This document shows, in pieces, positions 1-12,208 of a stretch of DNA of 64,000 nt. Position numbers and translations under genes: made by a program. Within the stretch, counting starts at the first letter, position 1, and each line of letters starts with the position of its first letter. The notes beneath the pieces were generated by a model that saw only the letters and a list, made by a program, of their open reading frames with translations, did not search any database and was not told where the DNA came from. The DNA lies in contig JAKJXP020000036.1 in NCBI GenBank assembly GCA_022225965.2, positions 186,001 to 250,000 on the forward strand. Direction: 5' to 3'. This stretch comes from Diatrype stigma (lineage: Eukaryota > Ascomycota > Sordariomycetes > Xylariales > Diatrypaceae).

Positions 1-460
1 GGTTCTTTTCCCAAACACTTGGGGCAGGAAGATTCAAGAAGGCAGGATGGCGCTTCTGGTCTGAATGGCATGGCGACTCATCTTCTTGCGAATTAGATTG
101 ATGCATGTTCTCTGTCTATCTGTCAGCCAGTATGGTCCAAGGTTATGAGAGTGTGGAAGAAAATACAGGAATAAGAGGCATTTCGTGGATGATACTTGGA
201 ATGTATGTATTGATGTATTGACAGGGCCAACCATAGCGGCGAATGGCGGCGTGAGAAATATTTACCCCCTATTACTACCACAAGATGCTCTACCTATCGG
301 TAGCAGGTGGACAGTCCTTTATAATAGACAGACAAAGATGCAGCTGCCGCTGTCATCACCGCAGGGCCTGCTGAACGATGCAATGCTAGGCACTTTAGAT
401 AACACACTAGATTCAATCGAAGAATTATGCAGCCGACCTCACGCAAGCTGCGTCGCACTT
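1..460. other. 3' flank of the NRDE-family gene, no gene seen
   Basis: Downstream sequence of the minus-strand NRDE gene. Open frames here are short or run antisense through the gene; none has coding character. Confidence 0.5.
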
Positions 461-1510
461 TTATTCCTCCAGCGTGGGCACTTTGAACCTGTGCTCGACG
501 TCGCCTTTCCCCCTCTCGAGCTGATTCCCGTGCTGGTCCCACAGGGCCCGCTCCTTGTACAAGACGTTGCCGTCCCAGTCGCAGAGCAGGATCGTCTGCC
601 TCTGGGTCCCGTACGCGCCCTTCATGAACAGCTGCGCGGCCTCGGGCCGCTCCTCGACCTCGCTGTCGTCCTCGATCTCGTCGAAGGCCGCCTTCGCCGC
701 GCCGCTCTGCACCGCCTCCGCCATGTCGCGCTTGACCTCGTCGTCGTCGCTGAAGGCCGGGATGAAGACCGACTCCCGCAGCGAGTCCATGAACTCGGTG
801 AAGGTCATGTTGGGTGCGAGGGGCAGCGTGTCGTCGTCGAGGACGGCGAAGAGCCTCTCCGTGAGGCTGCGCTCGTCGAGGTCCTGGTCCACCGCCTCCC
901 GGACCGCGTCCTCCAGCAGCTTCTTCCCCTTCTTGATCTTCGGCCACTGCGGCGGGTCCGCGTAGATGCTGTTGCTGAGCCCGTACGTCTGGCCCCGCTC
1001 CCCGCCTATCCGCGGCACCATGTCCGGGTGGTCCGACCGGTTGGAGATGATGGCGAGCGGCTCGATACCGCCGTCCCCGTCCTGAGCCCCTCCTCCTCGC
1101 CGCCGCCGCCGGAGGTCGCCGCACATGAGCGAGAAGCCGCCGACGCCCTTGACCATGCGGCTCTCGAGCATGCGGTGGACGAAGTCGTCGAGGCGCTCCT
1201 CGGGCGGCGACCCGAGCCAGGCCGTCACCATGCCGCCCCGGCTGCGCACGCCCGAGATGGGGTGCTCCGGGTCGTCGTCGCTCGACTCGCGGTAGTTGGT
1301 CAGGACGGCGAACCGGCCGTCGGCGCCGACCCCGAGCCAGGTGCCGCGCTCGCGCCGGTGCAGGTCGCGCGCCGACAGCACCTTGCGCCCCGACGGCCGG
1401 TGGGTCCACCAGTAGGGCCGGCTGGTGGGTCTCAGCACGTACTCGTCTCGGTTGTCGATGACGATGAGCGCGTACTTGGGGTGCGCCGTCGTGACGAGGA
1501 CGATGCACAT
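461..1510 (-). CDS. NRDE / TANGO2-family protein
   Basis: Single-exon gene of 349 aa. It starts with Met-Cys-Ile, and residues 20-23 are the eponymous Asn-Arg-Asp-Glu in the context IDNRDEY, followed by the RPTSRPYWW stretch usual in this family (PF05742, human TANGO2). Family knowledge: the fold resembles N-terminal-nucleophile hydrolases with Cys2 as candidate nucleophile, and members act in Golgi organisation, mitochondrial lipid or haem handling; the reaction is not settled. The middle (about residues 125-150) carries a low-complexity Arg/Gly/Asp insertion. Exon GC is high, so long antisense open frames exist and were ignored. The ATG at the NRDE-proximal Met-Cys was chosen because the family starts there. 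The gene diverges from the F-box-like gene. Confidence 0.9.
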   Translation of the reverse strand: MCIVLVTTAHPKYALIVIDNRDEYVLRPTSRPYWWTHRPSGRKVLSARDLHRRERGTWLGVGADGRFAVLTNYRESSDDDPEHPISGVRSRGGMVTAWLGSPPEERLDDFVHRMLESRMVKGVGGFSLMCGDLRRRRRGGGAQDGDGGIEPLAIISNRSDHPDMVPRIGGERGQTYGLSNSIYADPPQWPKIKKGKKLLEDAVREAVDQDLDERSLTERLFAVLDDDTLPLAPNMTFTEFMDSLRESVFIPAFSDDDEVKRDMAEAVQSGAAKAAFDEIEDDSEVEERPEAAQLFMKGAYGTQRQTILLCDWDGNVLYKERALWDQHGNQLERGKGDVEHRFKVPTLEE

Positions 1511-2694
1511 GGTGAAGTTGGAGCACGCACGACTGTTGCTCGGATATATTGCTTATGCGGGGTTTTTGCGCGTCGCGCTGCAGTGCGGAAATATCTGGTT
1601 TTGTTTGTATGCAATTTATGAGTTACGATGTTTGGAGTCTAGTTTTGTCTAGGATCCTCTGCGGCGTCAATATGCAGTTCGAAGGAGGAATGCCCAACGG
1701 TGTAGGTGGTAGTGGTGCGATGCGGTACCTACAGTGCGGTGCGGTGCGGAGCGCCTCTTCGTCGATCCAGCGGCACCGCAATTTATGCTGTCGAAAAACA
1801 CACATACCCCGGCCAACCGACCTCCGCCACCCGTCCAGCGTTGGTTTTATTTTATTTTCCAACAAACACAAATATTATTGCACAGCCCCTGAAACCTCTT
1901 CCAAATCGCCCATTAGCGAGTGATCCGATTGCACTGGTCGCATATGAATGTTAATGAGGAGTGACTGAGGTAGTCGGGCAGTCAGGTACCAGTGGTCGTC
2001 TGACACGTCTTCTGCTCCCGCGGGCTCCTTGGAAACGGCCTTTGTCCTGCAGACCGCCTCGTGCGACGTGCGATCTTGGCAACGTGCGACATATACGGTG
2101 ATGTGACGTTAAGCTTAGCTGCCGTAAACTGATCACTTGTATGGAGGCGGTACCCTACATAGTATGTACCTAGGCACCTAACGTGCTAGAATACTTGGCA
2201 GCAGTGTCTCTGGTTTCAACTTATTTAGGTACCTGCGATTAGCCTAGCTGCCTAGGCTGCAAGGTAAGTAACTGCCGAGTCGGGCCCGAGTCGGACAGGC
2301 GCGTTGGACAGATCATGGGAGACAAGAACGATGCGGGATGAACGGGTGGATGGATCCATGGATGGATCTATTCTATGGATGTTCCTTCTGCTCGGGCTCT
2401 GCAGCTAAAGAGGTCCCGGACGATTCCGTACCAAACGGATGCTTAACCTTAGCTCCAGGCGGTAATTAGGAGTTACCGTAGTACCTGGTCGAAGCTAGTA
2501 TGCTATTTATTCCGGCTATGCTCCACCCCTGACTTATAGCCATAATATACGGGCAAGTATATAATATATAGCAACGGACTCACCACCACCATTGACGCGT
2601 AATATTTCTGTTTCACCTCATGCCGTAACTATTGCCTTTACCTCCCACTCCTTTCCATTCTTACCTTGAATCCCCATAACCTGATCAGCCAACA
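1511..2694. other. Shared upstream region of the NRDE and F-box-like genes
   Basis: About 1.2 kb between divergent genes. It holds a GGAT/ATCC-rich patch near 2345-2385 and several TAGGTA/TACCTA words near 2160-2240. No coding region seen. Confidence 0.45.
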
Positions 2695-3957
2695 ATGATG
2701 TCCTTGGAGTCTTTCCCTACTGAGATCCTTTTTGAGATACTCTCTAAGTTGCCACTGCGGACTGTTGAACTAGTTGCCTTCACCTTCAACCACCCGATCA
2801 CCGAAATATGCGTGATGCTCCTTCGGCCGTTGTTCAAAGCGCGCAGTGACGCAAAGCGCCTCTTCAAGCGGTTTGGGCTGATTTGCAGACTAAAGAAGGG
2901 CGGACTCGATAATTCAAGGTTTTTGAAAATAATGCAAGGCAAGAAACATCTCGGCCTTTCGACTCAAGATGTACTTGACTGGCCTCCGGATGATCAGGTC
3001 CCGGATCTAGGTAAAGTTTGGGTTTTCCTTCACTAAATCTTAGCAGCTCTTTGTCTCTAGCAATACCAGTTGATCAGGCATAGGCATTATGAACAGTGCG
3101 GGGAGCTCGAGAGGTAAGATCTCGAGACATGTAATGGAATAATATACTGATTCTGAACCCAATAAGAATACCTCGGGCTCGACGGAGAACTAAATTGGCT
3201 TCAGCCCCTCGCCCCCTGGCTCAACCGCTGTAACGATAACCGCAGTTCCAGATACCCTTGGCGTGGCCCAGTCTACGCTGATTCCGCATATGACTCCTTG
3301 ATTGCTAGTGCTAAGCGTGTCGGCGTGAAGCTTCCTCCGGCATTTAGCAAATGCTTGCAGAAACCGCACCTGCTGAATCGGATCCCTATTGATGAGCAGT
3401 CGTGGATCTCAAGAATGGCATCCTTCCGCCTTGGTAGAGGAGGCTTGCGCAAGATGCCGAGATCGCTTGACAGGGGGGCCGGCGGGTATCTGATACGCAT
3501 TTTCATGGATCTAGATACGGACGTTTTCATCCACCTATACCTAGAACCGGGCGAGGGTGGCAGCCACTGTATGCTGTACTCTGATTGTGATTACCGCGGG
3601 ATCGAGACTTCCGATGACGTTGTGGACGATGATGGGCTCCGAACAACGGTCACCGATGACGAGAAGCAAGAAGCTGAGGAGTCAGGTATTGGAGTTGCGC
3701 AATTTCCTTTCAATCCTGGATTTCGACTGCTTAGTCTAGACTTCGAGGAATGGATAGCGAGGATGTACTGGGATGGATGGATGTGGTGCCTTGCTTATTC
3801 GGTATATGACACGGAACACCCAGAAAACACTCCAATACCTGAAGCATTCAAAGCATATCTCAAAACCTTCGTGCGCTCGAATCTAGACCACACTCCCAAT
3901 AGTCTTGATGTATTAGGCTCGAACTATACCTGTGGACCACAGGCCAAAGAGTCTTAA
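2695..3957 (+). CDS. F-box-like hypothetical protein, intron structure unresolved
   Basis: The first exon starts at 2695 and encodes an F-box-like N-terminus (SFPTEILFEILSKLPLRTVE), which in other proteins binds Skp1 in SCF ubiquitin ligases. A donor GTAAAG lies at 3011. The last exon, from about 3167 to the stop at 3957, is clearly coding: it opens with a Tyr-Leu-Gly-Leu-Asp segment at 3169 and contains an acidic stretch. Between them, 3061-3113 is flanked by good splice signals (acceptor CTCTAG, donor GTAAGA), but its most protein-like frame is one base out of phase with both neighbours. A phase-consistent alternative uses the acceptor at 3077 (exon 3078-3113). Either splicing is unusual or the gene carries a frameshift. 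The C-terminal half matches no domain I recognise. Confidence 0.6.
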
Positions 3958-4455
3958 GTCAAGCGTGGGGCCATGATAAGAAGGATCAAAGATGAAGACG
4001 AAGTGCGGTGGTGAAGGAGCAGCACGAAGATCAGAATTGGGAGCAAGATTAGATGGGTTGGAGTTAACTCCAATCATGTCGCAGTGAGAATGTATAGTGT
4101 TATTGCCACTGGGGCAATAACGATTGCGTTTTTGTTGTGCGATAAATCAGCTTCTTCTATCCGGTATCTCTACCCGGAATTGGAATCACTATCATTCGGG
4201 TTCACATGTTTCAGACAAATACCCATCAGGATATCACCCGATGTGGCAAAAATACTGGCATATTTCGAAGACTGCTCTATTGTTTCCTGGAGACCGTAAA
4301 CCTCCAAGTTTAACATACTCGATCAAGGTAATGGTGCATGGGAGAAGAAGTATATACAGCTGGGTAACAAAACCCCAATGACGAATCGCCCGCAAGTGGC
4401 TAGACTAGGGCACGGCATGGCATGGCCCCTGCTTCAGCATCTAGCTATGTATGAC
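3958..4455. other. Convergent intergenic region
   Basis: Lies between the 3' ends of the F-box-like gene and the minus-strand secreted-protein gene. Short open frames only; no feature supported. Confidence 0.45.
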
Positions 4456-5046
4456 CTAGCAGGGGTTCATGCCGACCTCCACGTGCCAGCCGTCGGTGTT
4501 CGACTGGGTGCCGCAGGCCATATCGATCTCGTACTGGCCGGAATGCTGGCACTGGTCGAAGATGTGGTCGATGTAGTCGGCGATGGTGGGGCACTCGACG
4601 CCGAAGTGGTCCTTGCCGTCGTCGGTGCACAGGTAGACGGCCGCGCTGTTGGAGCAGCTCACGCGCTCGCACCCGTTGGACGCGCTCACGTCGCAGGCGG
4701 TGCCCTTGCCGCGCAGGTAGTGCTGGCCCTCGACGAAGTTCTCCCGCGCCTTCTCTCCGTTGATGTTGTTCGTGTTCTTGCACTCGATCGCGCCGTCCGA
4801 GCGGCCGCGCAGGAACGCGTTGTCGCGGATGTTGAAAGCCTGCGATGCGGGTTAGTTCGGGTTCGTTAGGCTCGCAGGTGGATGATAGGGATGGGATGGG
4901 GTTCATATAGATGGTAGGTAGGGACTGCTTCTTCTCCTTCTGCCCTGTGGGAGGAGAGAGGATAGGCGCTGGGGAGGAGATGGGCGAGGTCTTACAGTGG
5001 CGGTGGCAGCGAGGCCGAGGACGAAGGTCATGGGAGTGAACTGCAT
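4456..5046 (-). CDS. Small secreted cysteine-rich protein
   Basis: Two exons: 4996-5046 (17 codons, start ATG at 5046) and 4456-4839, separated by a 156-nt intron with donor GTAAGA and acceptor GCAG. Both exons join in phase 0 to give 144 aa. Exon 1 is essentially a signal peptide (MQFTPMTFVLGLAATAT). The mature part has nine cysteines, mostly in the C-terminal half (NGCERVSC, YLC, VEC, DQC, MAC, NPC at the end), and no membrane segment. Small secreted proteins with this general Cys spacing are common and mostly uncharacterised in plant-associated ascomycetes. An extracellular, disulphide-stabilised role, possibly effector-like, is inference from size, secretion and cysteines only. Confidence 0.8.
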
Positions 5047-8000
5047 TTTGGAAGATTTGGCGTTGTTTGAAAACGGGACAATATGACTTGTGTCTTTGGA
5101 AGGATGTTGGTGAGCTGTGGTGATGGTAGCGGTGATTGTCGGATGGTGCTGATGCTGATGAGAAAAAACTCGAATGAACAGAGAATGCGAGTCTCATTCT
5201 TATACACGAAGAAGCTCGTAGGTTCACATAGCATTTCCTACCGCCCCCCAGCATCGTTCAACGTCGTGAATGGAAGATGCCATGGTCCAGCTCCAAACTT
5301 CCCGCTCATCATTGCAAGGCTACCGCTTTTGCAGAGGTGATCGTCTCGCCAAGTCCGATTATTGTCATGCACTATTGCAAGCCTGGCAGAAAGATGGGAG
5401 CAATGGAGCTCGCAAGGCTGTGTGCGTGGAGTTGTTCTGATGGTGTTCTGAATTCTCGCTGAGGAAACTTGGAGTTTCTAAATTTACAAACATGATCGTC
5501 GAGAGCTGGCGATGGCTGAGTTATAGATCGGCAGGCATGCAGGATTCCCACCGCCGAATAGATGATGGTGATTGCGATCTCCATGATCCCATGATCTGGG
5601 CACTGGGGGAGCGGATTCCTCCGGAATTGATTCACTAATGCAGTGGGGCCGCTTTAAGGCGCCGGAGCCGGCGCCGATTGCACGTGTGGCTACCGGCGAG
5701 ATATGCGAATTGAGATCCGGAGTTGGGTTATAGGTACAATCTGCTTTCGTAAGCCAGAGTCATTATCTTTGTATCTAATCTGCTTTCGTCATTTCCAGAC
5801 TTTGTTACTTATTTCCACGATTTATGATATGTACTGCAACTACGAGCTGAAAAAGCTCGGGAGTCGTGGAGTCCATCTCAGGGGCTCTAAGCCACGGAAC
5901 ATACCGAACTACAACGATCCCACGGCCGCGTCGCAGCGCTGCCTCATAGGGATCCGCCCCACCGTCCTCACCCGATTACCAAGTGCCGAGATAGGTGCCT
6001 AAGCACCATGATGTCATTCTGTTCTTGGTACTTGGCAGCCTTTACTATAATTACATAAATAGTTCGGGACTCTCCTTTGACTAAATTATCTTTACCCACA
6101 AGCTCCTTCCTCTCAATGAGGAATTATCCGACACTGATTGAGTCCGTGGCATTGCCTTTTGGTGACTGCATGGCTTGAAGTAGCGGTATTCCACGCGACA
6201 GGTACCCGCCTATCGGTCTATATAAACGACTATCAGTTACGGCTTGTTCCGAACTGGAGCTTAGAAGGCTTATGTAATTGTGATTATGTGGGATTAGGTA
6301 CCCAATGCGAGGACGGGCCTTCTCGGACCCGTACAATTTGTATGTAATCATTACATGCAAAATGTAGTGCAATCGGCTCTCGGGCAGAGCCACGGTGCGG
6401 TCACCCTGCTGCCACCTTCTACTACATAGGTGCTGCTATCCCGGTTATCGGCTTTGCTACGTAGCTGAAGCCGGCCAAGTTCTGGAGATTTTGGTCTACA
6501 AAATGCTCGCTCTGCCCGGCTTCGTACGCAGTGTCCCATAGACGGACAGACAATGGAAAAACCTTCTCTCTCATGGACAGCCTCCGATATTCTATCCCAG
6601 GATATAAGGAGTCAGCCATTTGCTGCCGACCGGGGGCTTCCCCTTGAATCTCTGCTGCGCCGCATCGCCCCGCGACTCGCACGCGAGGATCAGCGTGCCG
6701 TCAGTATCCCGACGCGGCGGCGGTGGCGGCAGCAGATCGTCAACCTCCTCGGCCTTTAACTATCAACATAATCTTGTCGCGACAACCGGATTCAAGTCGA
6801 TGTCCTCCTCATTACCGCTGCTGTTATATCGTTGATTGTTGAACTGTACGCTCGGAATTCGCTCCTAGGGCTTTTTAAGTTCTACGTACATATGGCGGGC
6901 GAAGCTCATCGCATGGATTGTCCTACACGAATCGCACGTATCTGCAAGATCCACAGATTTGCGGGCAGACTAGTATGTACAACAACTACCTAGAGCCGCG
7001 AGACTACCAGCTCTCATGCGCTACGGAAGAGCCTATGCAAACCATTACAGGCCAGGCTACACAACTGTAAGTATCCGAAGCATACACCCCTTTGAAAATT
7101 TCTCGCATAGTTCGCGCATGGTCTGGCTCCCATCAACTTTATAGATTTGCTTTGATATTTAGAACAGCCCGTCATTGTATGATACACATACATCGGTGTC
7201 TTCAAGCAATGGTCAGACAGTCCTTCTCTCGTTCAAGTGAGTAGGTACTTAAAGGTAGGTAGTGGGCGAGGCGTTGCTTTAGCCTGTCAACTGGTTAGCT
7301 GGAATTGCGGCAACTAACCACGGCCCGTTCTCACCTGAAAAGCTAAATTTGACCCCTGAAATTTAGATAAATACACAGGTATTTACCTAGATGGCAGCTA
7401 ACATGACAGTACGAACCCTATTGGAAGACCGAATAGTCAACGTGTAACTGAGATTCATCTATAAGTTATATCGTATGAGCTCTTCGTTCTTCATGAAGTA
7501 CATCAATCTGCGTTGTGGCTACTCTATGCTGTGGCAGATCTCTCTCGTTCCCTAGGGTTGGTAAACGATTTCGTGCATGTGTGCATGTGTGCATGACAAC
7601 TGGTCCAACGCCTGGTTGGGCATCATTGGGCGGTGAGATCATGCAAGCAAGAAAATGCGGCGGTGCTGATGATGCTGCTACGGCTACTATGCGCCTAAGC
7701 AATAAGCAGTGCAGTCAGTCGGCTGGTTATTAGCCAGTTCATCCCAGCAGTCCACCCGTCCACTTTTATAAGGCGATACCGTCAAACTGGTTCGCGAACT
7801 GCATGTACATAGGTAGGTACTGTATATAGGGAACTACTTACATGAGCCGGGACCAGTGCACTTGATTAGACACAATTGGTGGGCACCGAGGATCTGTGTG
7901 CGCAAGCTTGCTGGTCGAAAGCGGCCGGGATCCTCGTGCAACAGCGACTTGTGTCGCCAAGCTGCAATCACGACTACCGCTGCGGGAAGCCCCTACACCA

Positions 8001-9839
8001 GCAATGCGCCATCCCGCGATGCCAGGAAAGCTTGACTCTGGCGCATATGTGCAGGCGGGCGCGCGGCGTCGAGAACTCTGCAGATGTGCCTCGCAAACCT
8101 CGAGGCGAGATCAGCATATTGTATATACTAGTCTTCTACGTACCTACTTAGGTACTACGAATAGCTACGACATGCCGCGTGGCTCAACGTTGACTAGCAA
8201 CAGCTATTTTGCGCTTGTAGAGCTAGGCAGTCCGTACAGGGCAGCTAGGGCCTGGTTGGGATTGTCTACAATGTTGAACGGTTCTCAATTGACGATTTTG
8301 TTGTTGAACGGTAAGAACTCCATGATTGGATGTTGGAAGTCTGCAGTTGAAGATGCGGCTGATCGGTTACTGATGCGATGAGTGGTTACAACTAAGACCC
8401 AGCAGACACGCCAAGTGATCCGTTGCTTGCTTAGCCACACACCGGATTGACTCCTCGAATCGCCTTGAATGATATGCCCGGAACATGGCTTGGTTCGCGG
8501 GGAACGACACCGCGGAGAAGGTGCCGGCACAGCGAAGTGATGCCACTTGGCGCGGACAGGGGGTCTTCGGTGAAGTCCATCCAACAATTTGTAGAGAGCT
8601 ATAGTATCATGATCTGACCAAGAGGAGTACACATGCCTCGTCATAGCAGTGCTATGGCAGTCAAGTGAACTGCGCTAATAGCAAAGTCATCCAGCTACCT
8701 GTTAGTTATGTTCTCCGTTAGGGGGCGCGCCTGTAGTTAGGTGTTAACCTACTGTCTTGATGCTACAAATCTGGTTGACCCCCTGTCAAGCCCCCCGCAG
8801 CGAGGCTAGGCGACCAAGTAACCTTCACAAGGGACTTTAAACTACAGTATACGTTATGAGAAAAGAGAGGAGGAAGGTGGATCTAGTATTGGCATTCGAA
8901 GCTAATTCGTATGCTTCGCCACAGAGAGCGTTGCGCGGGAGCTCTCATGCGCACATGCAGCCAACTGGTAATTGGTGGACACATCATAGGCTAAGGTCGT
9001 GCTACTTCTTGTAGAGTACATAGTTCTTCTTGCTCCCTGAGCGCCACAGGACTAGATTACCTAACTGAGAAGACAGGACTCGTACGTGAAAGCTTCGTTG
9101 GACACGTTGGATATGCACTAGGACCTGAGCGGTGTTAAGCCGTTCTAGTGTTGATGTTGCGTGGAAAGCGTGAAGGAAGAGTAGTTCTACTAGTATATGC
9201 TGCAGTCTGAACAATGTTAAGTGCGTCTGGCGTTTGGCCCTGAGAGTCTGCGCCGAGGCCTATTTCAACCATTTTGCGGCCATTTTCTATTCAATCTGTC
9301 TAATCCAGCCAGTCAAATCCGCAGCCCAAGGCATTCATAAGAATCAGGCAGGCCCCCCGTTACATGCCATTCTTCTCTACCTCCTTTCTGAACCATATCA
9401 TTGTCACTCGCTGTGTATGCTTGTTAAATCTCGACTTCGCATCCGCCGTGTTTTGTTCGTAACCTCATACCCCTGTCCGGGTTTCCCGGGGTATCTGGCT
9501 TGTTGTGTAAGTGCCTCCTATAGGGAAACTAATTGACAACTAGGCTGTGGGCCACGATGTAGGACACGATATCGCCGACGCTGCCCGTGTGGTAACAGAG
9601 ACCGATATGATTTGTGCGATGAGACAGTCTTATTAGGGGCTTATATGCAGTTGTGCTAACCTGCTAACATCGTTGTATCTTTAGTATTCGAAAAGCCTCC
9701 TTGTTCGAACCGAATAAGCCCCGCCAACAGACCTCCACCCTCAGTAGGCACTTATATACCCCAATTGTCCGATACAGGGCAGTTTGGGATGGTGTGATTG
9801 GCTGGTTTCGTCGTCGCAGATCACTATCACCCCGGCCGG
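5047..9839. other. Gene-poor stretch of about 4.8 kb
   Basis: No open frame here has convincing coding character or usable splice-linked neighbours. It contains a perfect GGCGCCGG/CCGGCGCC inverted repeat at 5658-5675, a CACGTG box just after it, a 13-bp direct repeat (AATCTGCTTTCGT at 5738-5750 and 5777-5789) and several TAGGTAGGTA words. The right end is the presumed promoter and leader of the zinc-finger gene. Confidence 0.45.
5658..5675. repeat. Perfect GC-rich inverted repeat
   Basis: GGCGCCGG and CCGGCGCC separated by AG. An E-box-like CACGTG follows within about 10 bases. It could be a dimeric transcription-factor site upstream of the secreted-protein gene, about 610 bases from its start codon; function is not shown. 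Confidence 0.4.
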
Positions 9840-10886
9840 ATGGACGCCTCGGATGTGAGCTACCCGCGGAGGGAGCCAGCCGAGGACTTTGTTACTCCCG
9901 TTAGCCGGCCCGGAGTTGATGATGCACTATCCACGACTAAGAGACTCTTCGGAGATACCTCCCTTTTTAAAGGACCCGGCGACTTTGATACAGCAGATGC
10001 AATTCCCTTGTCACCATTCACCCCTAGTTCAAATCTTGATCCTCAACTTGGATTCAACCCAGTCTTTCTTGATAATGGCGCCGGATCGATGTCGTATGCA
10101 CCATCTATACAGTTAAGTCCCGTCGCTGATGACGCTTGGCTTATAAACAACGACGTTACGGGTTTTGGGGCATGGTCACAGACACCGTCTAATTATGATA
10201 TCAATCAAGCTCCATCTCCCGCTTCTGTCTTAACCGAGCTTAGCAATTCGCAGACACCAGGCATAGGCTATGACTACAATAAATTCGGGGCAGGTGATAC
10301 CTATTCGAGCCGTCCGATGATCTCATATAACTACAACAATGAGGACCTTTTGACCCAAGATACGTTTAATTCTTCTGGTACCCATAACGAAGCCATTGGC
10401 TTCGATTGGGAGCTTACGGATCAGTCAAGTCAAGCTACAGGCCTCGATTCGGACTCTATTTACGATGGGTCGGTATCCCGAACTTCCGTCACCGATGCAA
10501 GTACCCCGGTCAGCAGCTCGGATCAACCAAGGCGCTTCAGATGTGATCACTGCGATCGAGGCTTCAACTTGAGAAAGGACCGCGATCGTCACGAGAAGAC
10601 GGAGAAGCATCGGAAGAAGGCCGGTAGCCTCCTGAACGTCCCCACGCTTATGTCTGCTTGTACATATATATGTCGTTGCAGTTACCGCCAGCCCCGCAAG
10701 GATGATTATAGACGGCACCTTCAGACTTGCAAGCTGAAAAAGCGACTGTACGACAATTACGCTTGCAAATGCGGCCACCAACTCGATAACAAGGACGAAC
10801 ACCTGCAACACATCTCAGCTTGCGGCAGAGGAAAACCCGGTCGTCCTCGGAATGGCACATCTCGGGAATCCAGACTTTCGGTCTGA
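9840..10886 (+). CDS. C2H2-type zinc-finger transcription factor
   Basis: Single exon, 348 aa from the ATG at 9840; the open frame extends upstream without another ATG. Residues 1-230 are acidic, Ser/Thr/Asn-rich and probably disordered, as in activation domains. The C-terminus carries one canonical finger (C235-x2-C238-x12-H251-x5-H257). Two variant fingers follow with C-x-C-x12-H-x3-C spacing (C278/C280/H293/C297 and C309/C311/H324/C328). A basic tail KPGRPR (about 332-337) resembles an AT-hook core. The linker after finger 1 is lysine-rich and could act as a nuclear localisation signal. Expected to be a nuclear DNA-binding regulator; target genes cannot be read from the context. Confidence 0.8.
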   Translation: MDASDVSYPRREPAEDFVTPVSRPGVDDALSTTKRLFGDTSLFKGPGDFDTADAIPLSPFTPSSNLDPQLGFNPVFLDNGAGSMSYAPSIQLSPVADDAWLINNDVTGFGAWSQTPSNYDINQAPSPASVLTELSNSQTPGIGYDYNKFGAGDTYSSRPMISYNYNNEDLLTQDTFNSSGTHNEAIGFDWELTDQSSQATGLDSDSIYDGSVSRTSVTDASTPVSSSDQPRRFRCDHCDRGFNLRKDRDRHEKTEKHRKKAGSLLNVPTLMSACTYICRCSYRQPRKDDYRRHLQTCKLKKRLYDNYACKCGHQLDNKDEHLQHISACGRGKPGRPRNGTSRESRLSV

Positions 10887-12208
10887 GGAAGGGAAGGACA
10901 GTAATGATGGCACCGATTCACGATGGGGATATTTGGTTTTCAGGCAGCTGTTTTCAGGCGTTGGTGATGTGAATTTTTATTAGCGGAATTGTCTCTGAGG
11001 ACTCGTCTGTCTCTCGGGGAGGTTTTCCCCACGGTTTCTTCTTCCGTGGTTTTCCCGACCCAACCATGTAGGCCATTCGGTATTGGTCTTCGCTATTTGC
11101 TAGATTAGCTTCATGGTGCAAATGCAGAGAGAAAGTCGAGAGCAACAGCACTATGCTGGGTCGACGAGATAACGGAACGGAACAGAACAATCAGAATCAT
11201 TGCAATGGCAAAGAGAAACTCGCGGAGTGCTCTTATGCGGCTCTGCTGCATCGGCGAGCGCCCATGACTTTATGACTCCCAGCCCAAGCTGCCAAGGATC
11301 TAGGCCCGTATGGCACATGTGAGATCGCCCGAAGAATAGGCCTCAACTTCTATTCAAAGCAGGCTCGGCCCACGCGGCTGCATAGGAAACCATAACATTA
11401 TCGAAGAAAATGGGCCTCAGATTATCGCAAGGCTGATTCTCAGCTGACAACTGATGATACCAAAATCGTTGTCTAGGATAGAAAATTGGCCTCAATAGCA
11501 CCCAACGGCAATCGGATAGGCGTGGAACCCGAACGAGTAAATAGGACTCTCTATTCAGGCCTTTCATTAGACCAAATGGGCCGCAAACACTGCCTCCAAC
11601 AGATATGCACTCACATTGCCACCTCGGGAGGGGCATTGTATTGCAATAGACAGGCTGGGTCTCATAATAGACTCAGATATCGGTTACTAGCGCCAGGGGT
11701 ACAGCAATCATTCGTTCGCTGATTCAATCACATTAACGGGCATAGCCATACTTAATTTTAGAAGATGAGGCCCTTTTCCAGAATTATGACCTCGCTCCAA
11801 GTAAAATCACGCTGGGAACACAGATTCTGAGTTGAGACTCATTCCAGCACGATATTGTCCCTTGTTTCGGTGTATGTAGGCTAACAGCATATTGTGCCGG
11901 AGCAAAGAGGACTGGTCGGTGGTATGGATGACCTTGGGAAGACTTTTGTCGTCATGGACATCGAACCACACGTATAAAAGGGGCGGTTTAGTCCATAGTG
12001 ATGTCCGGAACTTATAGTGAACATCATGCCACCCTCGAACCATGGCCTTGCGCCGTTGAGTATAGAAATATGATCTTGTGGCCATGAAAAGAAGCTGAAA
12101 TCTTGTTATCTGGCTCTGCGAGAACCCACCGAGAACCAGGAGTGTGAAACCTCTCTCGAGCAGTTCGCCATCAAGTTTACATCCGAGGGAGTTCGGGAGA
12201 AGAGTAGA
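10887..12208. other. Intergenic region
   Basis: About 1.3 kb between the zinc-finger gene and the small basic-protein gene. Overlapping open frames on both strands have no family resemblance. No feature supported. Confidence 0.4.

Noticed and set aside
185..1621. Long open frames on the plus strand and in another minus-strand frame over the NRDE gene (up to 478 codons)
   Set aside because: Antisense or off-frame shadows caused by high GC3 in the real gene; low-complexity Arg/Val/Leu composition and no motif.
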